Shown here piece by piece: positions 10,029 through 20,315 of a stretch of 64,000 nt of DNA. The notes under the pieces are model-generated. The model worked only from the letters and a program-made list of their open reading frames with translations. It did no database searches and was not told the DNA's origin. Location: positions 10,647,501 to 10,711,500 of the forward strand of contig WPIO01000006.1 of the NCBI GenBank assembly GCA_009760855.2, read 5' to 3'. Both the position numbers and the translations under genes were made by a program. Source of the stretch: Cristatella mucedo (lineage: Eukaryota; Bryozoa; Phylactolaemata; Cristatellidae). Numbering within the stretch: the first letter of the stretch is position 1; each line of letters begins with the position of its first letter.

Positions 10029-10904
10029 GTGGGCGCTCTGACCCGCCTGCCGCCGCCGCCGCTCCTAGCCGCTGCCGGCACGGCTCGTTAGGGAAGTGTG
10101 TGCGTTTCGCCTGCCGTGCCTGCTTGATGCCTAGCTGGCTGCTTAGCTTGGGATAGGCAGCTGTTGGAGGTTCTCCGAGCGGTCTCAGTGCCTGCTTGTC
10201 TCAGTGCAGCTGCCACTGCCGGCTGACCGGCAGTGGCTGCTGCAAGCAGTAGTAGCTGGCCGGGTCGCTGTGTCACGTGGTATACATCGAGAAACGACCT
10301 GTGTGCTCGGCTACATGACGTCAGTGCTGCTTACCAACTGGAGACGCCAGTAGGCATCATGTCCACGTTTGGGCACGTGCATAACCGTGTAGTCACTCGC
10401 GATGCTGCCTCCAGTCCAACAAACTCACTTGTTCATCGTTCATTGCGCTCGAGTCAGCGAATGTGACCAAGGCAGAGGTCTTTGGTGGTTTTTGGGAGCT
10501 GGTCTCCTCAGCCTGCCTGCGAGTGCCGAGACTGCAAATGGGTGGTGCCGAGCGCAGGTGACTCGTCTGCTGAAGTGGCTGTCTGTAGTGTGGTCTTAAG
10601 CCGTGCTGCTGCTGCTGTGATGGGAATGCATTTTGCTGAGCCCTCGAAGTAAGAGTCGCTGGCTAGCATGGGTGAGGGATTTTGCTGCAGCCATCCGCAT
10701 GCGTGCTGGTCACCAGACCGGCTGCAATGCACAGCATGTCTGCACACTGTGTGTTCTGGTTCCTACACTATTCTTCTTAGTGTGACTTGGCAGTTCCCTC
10801 GTCACTACTGACGCTACTGCTGCTGCGTCCCTTCACCGGGCTCCTGTACAGCCGAGCGCCACTCATCTCGCATGGGAATCACTGGCACTGCAATGGTTTA
10901 CATT

Positions 10905-11460
10905 CTGTCTTGGTGGGAGACTTAAGAGAGCATTGACGTCAGCAGAAAACAGTCATCCCGGAAGCTTCTAAATCAGTGGTTCTCAACCTTCCTAATGCCA
11001 CGACCCTTTAATACAGTACCCCATGTGACGGCCCCAACCATAAAATTATTGCGTGCGAAATGTGGAAATGCATGTTTTCCAATGGTCTTAGGCGACCCCT
11101 GTGAAAGGGTCGTTCGACCCCCAAATGGGGTCGAGACCCACAGGTTGAGAACTGCTGCTCTAAACTATGGGTTACCCCAGAGATCTGTGCTTGGTCCTTG
11201 TTCTACTTCTTTTCACAATGTATATTATCCCTCTTGCCGATATAATTGCCAAGCGCAATCAAGGCTTTCATTTCTATGCCGATGACACACAGCTGTACTA
11301 GTGCTTGATCCCCCTCAGCCATCCAGCGCATCAAACTCTCTCAACTCTCTTGGTGCATCTATTTGCATTTTAATGGCAGCACACTTTCTTCTATTAAATG
11401 ACAATAAAACCAACTAACTAGCTGTGGGTTATATTACACAGTCATTAGAAAACCTGTCCT
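10905..11460 (+). mobile_element. LINE-B RT-domain fragment
   Basis: Plus-strand non-LTR reverse transcriptase palm region. Before the MITE lies the segment leading to the RT block. After it the frame reads [15 protein letters not shown] across the empty site, then the nucleotides for FYADDTQLY near 11270-11299, then LLLNDNKT-like sequence near 11390-11410. Frameshifts and stops (for example TAG after the YADD box) make it inactive. It is interrupted by a 184-bp hAT MITE. Confidence 0.85.
10974..11157 (+). mobile_element. SPIN/Charlie-like hAT MITE
   Basis: A 184-bp element with hAT termini: 5' CAGTGGTTCTCAACCTTCC, 3' ACAGGTTGAGAACTGCTG, imperfect terminal inverted repeats of about 16 bp. 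Flanks are TTCTAAAT (10966-10973) and CTCTAAAC (11158-11165), an 8-bp target duplication matching at 6 of 8 and fitting the nTCTAnAn preference of Charlie-type hATs. The interior includes GGTCTTAGGCGACCCCTGTG and AAAGGGTCGTTCGACCCCC, which I recognise from SPIN-type non-autonomous elements of tetrapods. It has no coding capacity and would depend on a hAT transposase in trans. Removing it with one target copy restores the host LINE-B frame. Confidence 0.9.
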
Positions 11461-12012
11461 GCAAAACGGGCACGATGATTGGTTAATTGCTCTTATTAGC
11501 TACATACGTCTCAGCCTCAGCAGAATGTGCTGCCAGCCTTACCCAGGGGCCTGAAGAGATCAGGTGATGATGCCATTGACATTATTCATGTGTTGATGCA
11601 ATCTGCAAACCTTTCTCGTGTCAAGGATGCCTGGTTTAAATGCCTCGCATCCGATGGGCCAATCAAAGTACTTGAACTCTGTATTCAGAGAGATGGGTTG
11701 ATTGGTTAATGGTGTGGGGGTGATTGGTTGGTGGTGTTTTTCCATGCCTGTGGTTTGTGTTTTGGCAGCTTGGAGCGTATGAGTACGATAGATGTGTTCC
11801 CATCTCCTTATCATCCTCTTATGTTGGAAGTTGTTTCCAGCATAAAAGCATGTCTGGTGTACAGTTTCGTGTGACTGGCGTTTAGCAGCACAGTGACTGG
11901 CACGTGGTAGTACAAATCCATTTCCAAGTTTGCTCATTTATGGTCCTCGATATAATACTGTGCCTTTACTTGCAAGTACTGACCTACTGTCTGACCACGT
12001 TGGCTATTGCAG

Positions 12013-12202
12013 ATTCGAGATACAGAAACGGAAGCTGGAGCGCCGAAAAAAGGTCGAGAAGGCAAGACGAATAGAACTTGCTAGTATCAAAAAAGATGGT
12101 GAGACCTTTGATGCCCTGACATTCGTTAAAAACCAGCTGGAGATTGCCAAGAAAGGAGGATATAAACCTCCTTCGCTTGCCGCAAGGGAGCATTCACAGT
12201 GA
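12013..12202 (+). CDS. AURKAIP1: AURKAIP1 (mS38) terminal exon
   Basis: Starts after TTGGCTATTGCAG. The first base completes the Arg codon split from 10028, then FEIQKRKLERRKKVEKARRI continues the mS38 basic helix, as in human TRFLRRKV...RRKQIKFEK. The segment ending in GGYKPPSL and the stop at 12200-12202 give a short C-terminus past the core, a little longer than in vertebrates. The long Lys/Arg helix is the part expected to lie in the 28S subunit RNA. No frameshift or stop interrupts it. Nothing upstream in the same frame is needed to explain the peptide, and the acceptor has a branch-like TCTGAC about 25 nt upstream. Confidence 0.85.
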
Positions 12203-12217
12203 TATTGCTGTGCTGTC

Positions 12218-12223
12218 AATAAA
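12218..12223 (+). terminator. AATAAA poly(A) signal of AURKAIP1
   Basis: Canonical AATAAA 15 nt after the stop codon, followed by a T-rich stretch, so the 3' UTR would be very short (roughly 35-45 nt). Confidence 0.75.
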
Positions 12224-12494
12224 TTGTTTACTTCCTACGGTGTCGGCAGAACATTTATTTTTATATGCCTTCGGTATACCGACTGTATACAGGCACGAGA
12301 GCCTGTTGCAAACACAAGGCTAGGCTGCACAGATGACCGGCATAATAGGCATTTCTGTTAACTTTGTTGCTAATCTTGCTCTGCTGTTATGCCGAAGTGC
12401 TTCACGTATATTGCTTTTGATCCCACTAACCTTGCTACTGAAACGTGATGGCACCAGAGGCAAGCCTCTCAGGGTCACCCTTGATCGTGCTGGA
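12224..12494. other. Unassigned sequence
   Basis: Short open frames on both strands around 12320-12577 mirror each other and match no family. Confidence 0.3.
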
Positions 12495-12590
12495 CCATTC
12501 ACCATTCGATCGTGTTTCTTTGCAGCAAATTTAAAGCGCCTAGAAAGAGATTGAGTTCTCTGAGGGTGCTTTATCAAGTATATTATTATT
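12495..12590 (+). mobile_element. LINE-B 3' tail
   Basis: CATTCGATCGTGTTTCTTTG, AAAGCGCCTAGAAAGAGATT, GAGTTCTCTGAGGGTGCTTT then ATCAAG and (ATT)n. Confidence 0.9.
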
Positions 12591-12789
12591 ATTGTTTATA
12601 CTACAGAGGGCTGAAGCATAGTGCCGACAGCTTGCTATCTAGGGCCTCCATTCTGCAGCACTTTTTTTATGTTGGTATCATTTTTGAAAAACCCAGCTGC
12701 TTACCAAGTCATCGGTTTTACTATATTAGCTTCAAGTCGATATTAGTAATGCCTAGTAAATCATGTAGCAACAGGGAAAACCTAATCCT

Positions 12790-12875
12790 CCGGTGGTCCA
12801 TAACCTTTTTTGCGTCAGGGACCCTTTTGAAAATCTGATGAAAGCTATGGATCCTTTCCTAGAAAACGATTCCCC
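12790..12875 (+). mobile_element. hAT-type MITE 5' fragment
   Basis: CGGTGGTCCATAACC resembles a decayed CAGTGGTTCTCAACC terminus. It is followed by TTTTTTGCGTCAGGGACCCT and TTTGAAAATCTGATGAAAGC, which recalls vertebrate Charlie-group MITEs. No matching 3' terminus or target duplication was found, so it is truncated. Confidence 0.45.
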
Positions 12876-13479
12876 CCCCCCGAAAAACATGCAGTCTTTC
12901 AGCATAATCCATTATGGTGACTCCAAGGCATCTAGTCGAAAGATTCGCCTCTGGTTATGCGGCCAAAAGTATCTCCCAAATAGGTAAAGCCGTGAATGGG
13001 CTCTCCTCTTTCAAGCTGTTGTCAGAGTAAGCTTTATTTTTCTCTCAAAAAAGTAAAACACTGTTGACATTCAATCGGGTGCTTCAAGACTTGAACTCTG
13101 AAAAGGCAGCGAACTTCTGTGGGGTAGAGAAGAACTTTTTATTCTGCTGAGTTCCCGTTAAAACCTCTTTGAAAACATAATTGCATGCACTCCAGGCTCC
13201 TATGAAGTCGTTAACTTTCACATCAGGAGAAAATACTTGACCTCTTTCAGAATTGGTGCCAATCTAGCCTTTGTACTAAAAATGTCAAGCTTGGAGCCAA
13301 TGTGTGTTTACAGTTTAGGTCAGTAACAGCTTATTGATTAGATGGTCTCTTCCCATAGCTGTCAATTACGTTTAAGCAGCTCAGGGCTCATCAGTACGGT
13401 TGACGTATTCCTATTTCGACATCACCATATTTGTGTCAGTGTCACATAACAGGAATTAGGGCTGCCTTTCGGCTTCACT
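12876..13479. other. Unassigned sequence
   Basis: No gene or recognised repeat. Confidence 0.3.
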
Positions 13480-13588
13480 CTTTAGCTGTACTTGACCGAG
13501 GTCGTGCACTGGAGCCCTGGGGCATATATAGAGTGCTTGAATGAAGATCAAGATCTCCTAGGGCTCGATACAAATTAATTATATTTAT
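13480..13588 (+). repeat. SINE-1 fragment
   Basis: B-box side and tail only: GACCGAGGTCGTGCACTGGA, GGGGCATATATAGAGTGCTT, then a diverged LINE-B-like tail ending in ACAAATTAATTATATTT. Confidence 0.6.
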
Positions 13589-13621
13589 ATTTGTTATATT
13601 TCATCGGCACACGGCTAGGCA

Positions 13622-14130
13622 GGCGATAATAATAAATCATTTATTTGGTGCCCTCGGAGAACTAAATCTGTTGTAGGCTTTTTAAATATGCTGTAAAGGA
13701 AGTATGATCGAATGGTTAGCATCATCAGAATAGCATGCTCAATGTCAACCAGCATAACATGGTTAGAGGTGACATGCACAGGGTCAACTATACAAATATG
13801 GTTAGTGTCAGCTCGCAGGAGCACATAAAGGACCCACTAAATGCTGTGATAAACTAATGCTTTTTAGCGTCTTTTTAAATGTCATCAAGTCAGTGGATGT
13901 CGTGACGTCAGTCGGGAGTGAGTTCCGGGCTTTTGAGAGCTTACGAACTAAAGGTATGGTCTCCAAAGGATTTGAGGTTCGTACGGCTATTCGATTCAGA
14001 AAAGTGGGCGGTGCGATGATAGGGGGAGTAGGTCTGATATGTAGGCTGGAGCCAGAGAATGATGGGTCCTAAAAGTGAGTGACAGAACCTTGAAGTCAAT
14101 GAGTTGCTTGACTGGAAGCTAGTGCATATA
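13622..14130 (-). mobile_element. LINE-B 3' portion, minus strand
   Basis: Starts with (AATA)n and TTTGGTGCCCTCGGAGAACT. It then runs through the 3' UTR (TAAACTAATGCTTTTTAGCG) into the complement of the C-terminal coding region (GGGAGTGAGTTCCGGGCTTT, encoding the x-W-N-S-L-P-type segment). It ends near GACTGGAAGCTAGTGCA. Confidence 0.9.
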
Positions 14131-14198
14131 ATGATAATAATAATAATAATGAACTTGATAAAGCGCCCTCAGAGAACTCAATATCCTCCTAGGCTCTT
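14131..14198 (-). mobile_element. Second LINE-B 3' tail, minus strand
   Basis: Another (AATA)n tail with AACTTGATAAAGCGCCCTCA directly behind the previous copy, truncated after about 60 bp at the foldback that starts at 14199. Confidence 0.85.
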
Positions 14199-14238
14199 CT
14201 CGACGTCATTTCTCGCGGTAGCGCGAAATGACGTCGAG
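14199..14238. repeat. Foldback with paired TGACGTC motifs
   Basis: Perfect 13-bp arms CTCGACGTCATTT (14199-14211) and AAATGACGTCGAG (14226-14238); the inner CGCG bases also pair after a 2-nt bulge. Each arm carries a CRE-like GACGTCA. Confidence 0.8.
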
Positions 14239-15880
14239 TTTGAAATCGTCGACGAGAAGTGGAGTGAACTAAAAAATAAGAGATTCGAAAGACTGCTTCA
14301 AGGGAACTGCCAACGGCTTGAAAATGAATGGTGAACGTGCCACAATGGCGACTCATTTACCAGTTTCGTATGATGAAATGAAAGAAATAGAAGCCTGTCG
14401 GGGCAGCGTCGGTTATCGTTGGACAGTTTGCTTATTTCAGTCTGGTCTATGCGACCAGGTCGAAGCCGTTATCAGTAATCAGGTCATTTATTGTCAGGGG
14501 TTAATTGCGCATTGAGCGAGAATTCCAAAGACATGCGTTAAGATGGGCTATCAGAGTTAAAGCAGGCCAGATGAACATACAGTCAGACCGATTCAAAGCG
14601 ACGGCTGACGTATGTAGGTCTCGACGAACGGTGCGGAGCCTCCGGTCACCGGCTCTCGCACCGGCTACAAGTCGTTTTTGGTGAATGAAGATAACGAAAC
14701 GATAATAGGTAAGCACGATTATACCTAATAGGCAAGTTACTATGAGTCGGCGAATTTAACGTCGGCGTGACAGAATTGAACCCAGCACCAAGCAGTAAGC
14801 ATTTAGACGTCTAAAGGCATGTAATTTCTTATTTACTGTTTACGGTCAAAAACAACAGCCAGGTAAATTTAAAACAGGTCTTAGCTGCATCGACTTCCGT
14901 ATACACGATGTTCATAAGAACCTTGATTTTCGGAAGAGAATTCTGCAACGGACAAGAAACGGTAGTAACGCCTGGTGTCGGGAGACGAGATACTTAGCTG
15001 TTTCCAGACTTCGGCGAAGTGGAGAAGATTACGGGATGTTTCAAGAGGAGCCGACGTCGGCGGCAGCTGCTCAAAAAATGGTCGGAGTCTCTTGTAGGTT
15101 TCACGAACTTTGTAAGATATTACACGTTCTTTTACCAAGTGCTTTTTCCTCGGAAAGACGAAACTGTAATACGAAGCAGTCCGGTTTAACGAACTACTTC
15201 TGGTAAAATAATCTTCGGCAAAAGCATGCATGACAAGTTTTATATTATTTGCCCACTAAGCTTTTTTGAGAGTTTTGTGAGATTTGTAAAAGCTCACGGG
15301 GCGCTGTAAGTTGTCAGCTGTATCGCCTGCCTAGCTTTCTACGGCTGCGGCTCAAGGATATTTGTACAATGGCGAGGATCACATTTCGTGGGGTGGGGTG
15401 TAGAGTCTGCTCCTGATTGCCACAAAAAATTCCACGAAATAAGCGCGATGTCCAAACCAATGCCCAAGACTTTCCAAATCGGCTTGTCCTATTTTGAAAT
15501 TTGGCTCATTGCGTGACCTAGCCAAATGCTCAGCAACCTGCCAGCTACACGCAGTTCTTACGCTATTTCGTGTTCACTGACTTTTTAGATACCCTTTTCT
15601 TTTAGCCAAAAGCGTTTAGAGCACTGAAGTGATTTGAAGCCGCGGAGCGACGGCTAAAAGATCTCCAATCTTACAAAAGCTTAGTTATAGGTTTTGCTTC
15701 GCCCGAGCCGAACGCAATCTTTTGATGCTAGTCATGCTGAAAGTACACTGTTTCTATTGGCATTACAGCACTGTTGGATAGATGTAGCCTTCGTCTTGGT
15801 GATGGGAATTTATCATGGCATCGCATCTGTCCCCATTTCTTATCCGTTGGCCTCCGATCAGACGTAGTCGCCCTAAATAG
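14239..15880. other. Unassigned non-repetitive region
   Basis: No family of this window is represented. A minus-strand open frame of 116 codons (complement 14881-15231, beginning MHAFAEDYFTRSSS) has a normal amino-acid composition and a LLHFAEVWKQLS segment, but no domain I can name. It may be a chance frame or part of an unrecognised gene. Confidence 0.35.
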
Positions 15881-16744
15881 CTCATGTACTGTGGATGCGT
15901 TTCATTTTCCGCACGCGCCGCCGCCGCCGTATCTCGATTGTTTTCGCTAATGCTGCAAAAAGGAGAGTCGCCCGTGAACGCGGCGGCTTCCAGACTTCCG
16001 GAGCTTATTGCCTTGTCTAATTCTACGCCAGATTGGCTGCTACGTGGGCCCGTACGGCTGCGCGACGTGACGACCGCGCTGTAGCGGTAGTAATTGTCTC
16101 GCGGGTCGTCCTTTCTAACGGGGAATCCGGGTATAAGCTGCTGCCTTCTCTGAGCGTAGCCTCACAGGCTAATTGAGCGCATGGCTTTTTTGCAATAAAC
16201 AAACGATTTTGTAGCCTTGACGAAAACAGACGCGACTAATCTCTAGAAATAATTGCAATTAATTAATAATTAATTATAATATATGGTAATTATTAATTGT
16301 TTTTGATTAATTGTAATATCTTAAGAAGGGGCTGGGTCAAGCCAGCCCGCGGACATGGACCAGGATGGACTATAACGTAAGTATACTGCGATTGTCGATT
16401 TGGAAAAACTCTGGCTGTTCGCACGTTGAATCGGGCGCGGAATGATCCCCGACACCCAGTGCTCGCATCCCGTAAACTGGATGGCTGGCGTCACTGGACA
16501 CCGAGACCAGCCACAGGAGGCCACGAGAAACCGGCTCCCCGGAACTAAAATATGTGCCCGTGTATCGCGCGCTCCCACACAATATGTTTTTTTTTCTTAG
16601 GACCTCATTGGCCGGAGCCATTGGTTCGCAGAGACGCGCCACGCGCGCGTCTTTCTCCTACGCGTATTACTGACGACAGTGAACTCCTCATCCGGTCAAC
16701 TTCAAAGAGCGCTCCTGTCGAGGGCCAGCCTCCCGCGTGTGCGA
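15881..16744. other. CpG-rich segments around an AT-rich core
   Basis: 15890-16090 and 16560-16740 are CpG-rich (GCGCCGCCGCCG, CCACGCGCGCGTC). 16245-16320 is almost pure A/T with repeated TTAATTATAAT palindromes. This could be the promoter region for the candidate exon at 16745. No other gene evidence. Confidence 0.35.
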
Positions 16745-16822
16745 ATGCTTGCATTGCTGCGCATTCCTCCAGTAGCGCTGATCAGTGCCTTGGGCTCCGC
16801 GGTAGTATCGCATAGCTCACTT
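16745..16822 (+). CDS. MRPL22: Candidate MRPL22 (uL22m) exon 1
   Basis: ATG at 16745 followed by 26 codons (MLALLRIPPVALISALGSAV, then VSHSSL) up to a consensus donor CTT|GTGAGT at 16823, phase 0. This matches the phase-0 acceptor at 23780, the earliest start that keeps MRPL22 exon 2 open. With this exon the protein would be 228 residues, between my recollection of the human (206) and fly (about 233) lengths. The peptide is hydrophobic and Ser-containing with no acidic residues, acceptable for a presequence, although it has only one Arg. Against it: a 7-kb intron and a weak acceptor; exon 2 has a stronger acceptor at 23797 that needs phase 2. Confidence 0.3.
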
Positions 16823-18454
16823 GTGAGTGTTGGAGCTTGCGATTTTGTTATACAGAGGTTTATCAAAGGGTTGCTTATCTAGCGCCATTGATGCGACATT
16901 CAAGTGGCTAGAAAGTGGCGTAACTTGGCCAGGGGAGGTCGAGCTGGAAATAGCGTTTCTCCTCGTCACGGTCCCACATTGCATCAAACAAGTGGCTGTC
17001 CATAGGTCAGAACAGTCTGTTCGTCAGCCGTGTAGGTTTACAGATTTTCAGGACCAGCCATATTGCATACAAACTCACGGTTTACTGCCAGAGCACAGCT
17101 GACTGAACTGACTGGTCCCAGGCCTATTGCGAAATTTTCCTGTATAGCCTTTAGCTTTTAAGCCGCTTAACCGCATACTTTGAAATAACCGGTTCCAAGC
17201 CATTATAATTCAGGACCCACAAATAATATCTCGAAATTAATAATCTGGCTAATAGAACAACCAACATTTCATTATGACTCCTGTTACACTAGCTATAATA
17301 ATAGCAATACAAAATAATAGTCGTGTGCGTAGTGCCTTACGAGACCTAGATCTCTAACCCGGCTCTTTGCAACTCGCTGTTACAGAATGGGCATCATATC
17401 TACAGAAAAATACCGTATTATCTGAACACTAGAAAACTATTCCGATCAAAAAATGTCCTCAGAAGTTTTTGATCGGCCGAATGGCGTGAAATGTTTTGCT
17501 TAGCTGTCCCGTTTTCGTAGACAGCGGTTTGCCACGCCTTCTCATTTCATCAGCAGCGAACGCATCGTCATTACTACGGCAGATCCATACTACAGCTAGG
17601 ATTCTAAAATTAGCCGCATTGGTCAATCTACGGGTAAAAATCGTCTGGACCAGCTAGACTTTCACGAATTCGTGTTCGAGGCAAGCGTCACCAAACGACA
17701 TGGCATGGCTGCTCCTGTCTGCCACGCCCAACGAAACCCGCGAACGGTGACCCGATTGGCCGAACCTGTGGCCTATCCGGCGTGTACTTGACGGCCTTGA
17801 CTTCGCCGCGATGGCGGCCTCCGTTGCGTACGGCCTTGGTAAGCTCCCTGTGGAGTTTTATTTTATGGCGCCGCCGCCTGTTTACCGCGCGGATCGTTCG
17901 CGCCTCCACGCGTTTTGACTGCGGCTGCCGCTTCTGTAGGCCTCGTGTCGAGAGTCCTGTCGTCGTCCGCTAATGCGTCGGCAGGTATTCTTCCCCGATA
18001 TACCGTCGGTGCTGTGTCGGCGGCGTCAACGTGCCGTCCGCCGACCGCCGATTCGCAGCGGCAGTGCGGACGCAGCGCTGGAAGCAATGCGGCCGGACGT
18101 CTCGCGTGCCTCCATGCTCTGAAGGGCGCGCAGTCCGCGGCGCTGGAAGGCACTTGCTTACATGACGTTCGTCCAAGGTATAGGTCTCGGATGGGATCTC
18201 ATTTTGAGACCGCGAACTCTTCTCGCTGTCTTGATCATAACGTTATAGTTGCTTAGTGTAGTTGCTAGGTTGGTCAGTCTTAGGCAGTGCCTGGAATTAT
18301 TAACTTCTCATTTCAAGACTGGCATCTGTGTGCTGAGGGACCGGTTTATATCATCTCGTGTATTCTATCTCGAGTTGACTAACCGCTTTGGGATAGAGTT
18401 CCAAGAGATCCCCAAGAAAAAGGTGAACCAGGTAATACAGGTTGGCTAATGTAA
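16823..18454. other. Unassigned; CpG-rich 17690-18180
   Basis: Within the putative first MRPL22 intron. 17690-18180 is strongly CpG-rich and has overlapping open frames on both strands. A Kozak-like GCCGCGATGGCGG at 17811 runs nine codons into a good donor CTTG|GTAAGC at 17838/17839, which could be a first exon of an unplaced transcript. No domain evidence. Confidence 0.3.
17442..17476. repeat. Perfect 11-bp inverted repeat
   Basis: CCGATCAAAAA (17442-17452) and TTTTTGATCGG (17466-17476) with a 13-nt spacer. Confidence 0.8.
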
Positions 18455-18618
18455 CAGTCTTTTTTATGCAGCGATAGAAGGGCCATAGCGGCTGTAGCCC
18501 GATTCCGCTGTAACCCGGCTTCGCAGTGGCTATACAGGATTGCCTGCTGAAGGATTCGAACCCACGGCCTGAGTCGTGAAGTGCGAGCGAGCACTTTACC
18601 CTTCGGCTATGACCCATT
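18455..18618 (-). repeat. SINE-2 copy, minus strand
   Basis: Body complement (AGCGGCTGTAGCCCG, GGCTATACAGGATTGCCTGC) followed by B-box complement GATTCGAACCCACGGCC and a head ending AGCACTTTACCCTTCGGC. Confidence 0.8.
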
Positions 18619-18711
18619 AAGTACTCCGTACTCTTTCTCTAAGAGCTTGGATGCGGTTCTTAGTCCCTACATACTCTGCCGTTTTATCCGGATTCTGTCA
18701 TGTTTTATTAA

Positions 18712-19420
18712 GTAATAATAATAATAATACACTTGATATAGCGCCCCTGGAGAACTCAATCTCTTTCTAGGAGCTTAACATTTGCTGCAAAGGGTGCACG
18801 ATCGAATGGTTAGTGGTAGCCTGCTCAATAAACACAAGATGACAAACAGGGTCAGTGCATGCAAGTGTGGTTAGTTGCAGCATGCTCAATGTCAGCACCC
18901 ATAAGCACATTGAGGTCTAATCACAGGGACCAACTGAATGCTGTGATAAATAGATGCGTTTTTAGTTTCTTTTTAAATGTGGACAAGTCAGGAGATGTCG
19001 TGACGCAAGTCGGGAGTGAGTTTCAGGCTTTGGGAGCATACGAACTAAAGGCACAGTCTCCAAAAGATTTGCGGTTTGTACGAGGTATATGTAAACATTC
19101 AGTTTCCGAAAAGCGGGTGTTACGATGCCTAGCCTGGTGGTGAGTAGATCTGATAGGTAGGCTGGAGCCAAAGAATGAATGGACCTAAAAGTGAGCGACA
19201 GAACCTTGAAGTCGATTCGTTGCTTGACTGGGAGCCAGTGCAGGTTGGCAAGATGTGGTGTGTTGTGGCAACTGCAAGGTTTGCGACAGACAAGCCTAGC
19301 TGCAGAATTCTGTATCAGCTGTAAGTGCTTGATTGCACAGGCCGGTAGGCCAGCAACCAGTGAGTTACACAAGTCAAGATGTGGTATCCCTGTCTAAACA
19401 AGCCCGAATTTTAGCAATGT
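18712..19420 (-). mobile_element. LINE-B 3' third, minus strand
   Basis: (AATA)n, then CTTGATATAGCGCCCCTGGA, the 3' UTR, and the complement of the C-terminal coding region up to about KIRACLD. In the coding direction it reads LPACAIKHLQLIQNSAARLV and DFKVLSLTFRSIHSLAPAYL, typical of the thumb and C-terminal part of CR1/L2-like RT proteins. Frameshifted and 5'-truncated. Confidence 0.9.
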
Positions 19421-20140
19421 CATAATAATAATAATAATAATATTGCACTTGATAAAGCACCCTCAGAGAACTTAATCTCTTTCTAGGCGCTTTACATTTG
19501 CTGCAAAGTGAAATGCAATTGAATGGTAAGTAAAATCATGCTTGAAAAACAAACAAAATGAATAACATGGTTAGGGGTTACATGCACTGGGTCAGCATGC
19601 AAATGTGGTTAGTGGCAGCATGAACAGTGTCAGCACGCATAAGCACATCGAGGACGAATCACAAGGACCCACTAAATGCTGTCCTAAATAGGTATGTTTT
19701 TAAGTTTCTTTTAAATGTGGTCAGGTCAGGGGATGTTCTGATGCAGGTCGGGAGGGAGTTCCAGGCTGTGGGAGCATACGAGCTAAATGCACGGTCTCCA
19801 AAGGATTTAAGGTTTGTACGAGGTATTTGTAGACTGTTGGATTCCGAAAAGCAAGTGGTACGATGCTTTGCCTGATGGGGTAGTATATCTGAAAGATAGG
19901 CTGGAGCCATAGAATGAAGAGACCTAAAAGTGAGCGACAAAACCTTAAAGTCAACCCGTTGTAGCTGAAAGTAGGCAGACTTTACCGGAGAGCTGATTTT
20001 GTCGTCTATTGAAAGGTCACATTGGAACATGACACCTAGATTTCGTACAGATTCAACAGGTACAGTTCTCTGCACACGTCTCTCAGAGAGGGCCCGTTCC
20101 GAGCTGAAGGCGAAGGTCAGGTTTTTGACTGTACGAACGA
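19421..20140 (-). mobile_element. LINE-B copy with internal deletion, minus strand
   Basis: Directly behind the previous copy in the same orientation. The C-terminal coding segment decodes as FGDRAFSSYAPTAWNSLPTC. At about 19963 the sequence jumps from AAAGTCAACCCGTTG to TAGCTGAAAGTAGGCAG, skipping about 240 bp present in the 43-kb copy. It continues to about 20140, where the frame reads FAFSSERALSERR. Confidence 0.9.
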
Positions 20141-20315
20141 CGTGAGAAGTGAAGAAATGAGTGAAAAAAGTGAAAAAAAAAGTGAAAAAAGTGAAGAAGT
20201 GAAGTGAGAAGTGAAGTGAGCCGGGTAGGGAGCTGTAGTAAATTTTCGTGGTGAGCAGGAGCTGCATCTCGGTGGACAGGCCTTCGAGCTTGGGGTGAAT
20301 GCTCGTCCTGGTCAA

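Larger units (their letters stand above)
10029..12012. other. Intron 2 of AURKAIP1
   Basis: Bounded by GTGGGC and a CTGAC-type branch region plus GGCTATTGCAG. It contains a LINE-B RT fragment split by a hAT MITE (listed separately). The remaining parts, 10029-10900 and 11460-12012, show no other recognisable element. Confidence 0.7.

Noticed and set aside
14881-15231. 116-codon minus-strand frame, faintly HMG-box-like
   Set aside because: The spacing of aromatic and basic residues does not fit an HMG box well, and no splice or neighbouring exon supports it. Left as unassigned.
17688-17909. Lys/Arg-rich minus-strand frame (RRRRHKIKLHRELTKAVRN)
   Set aside because: Lies in a CpG-rich stretch with equally long frames on the other strand; no family match or splice support.
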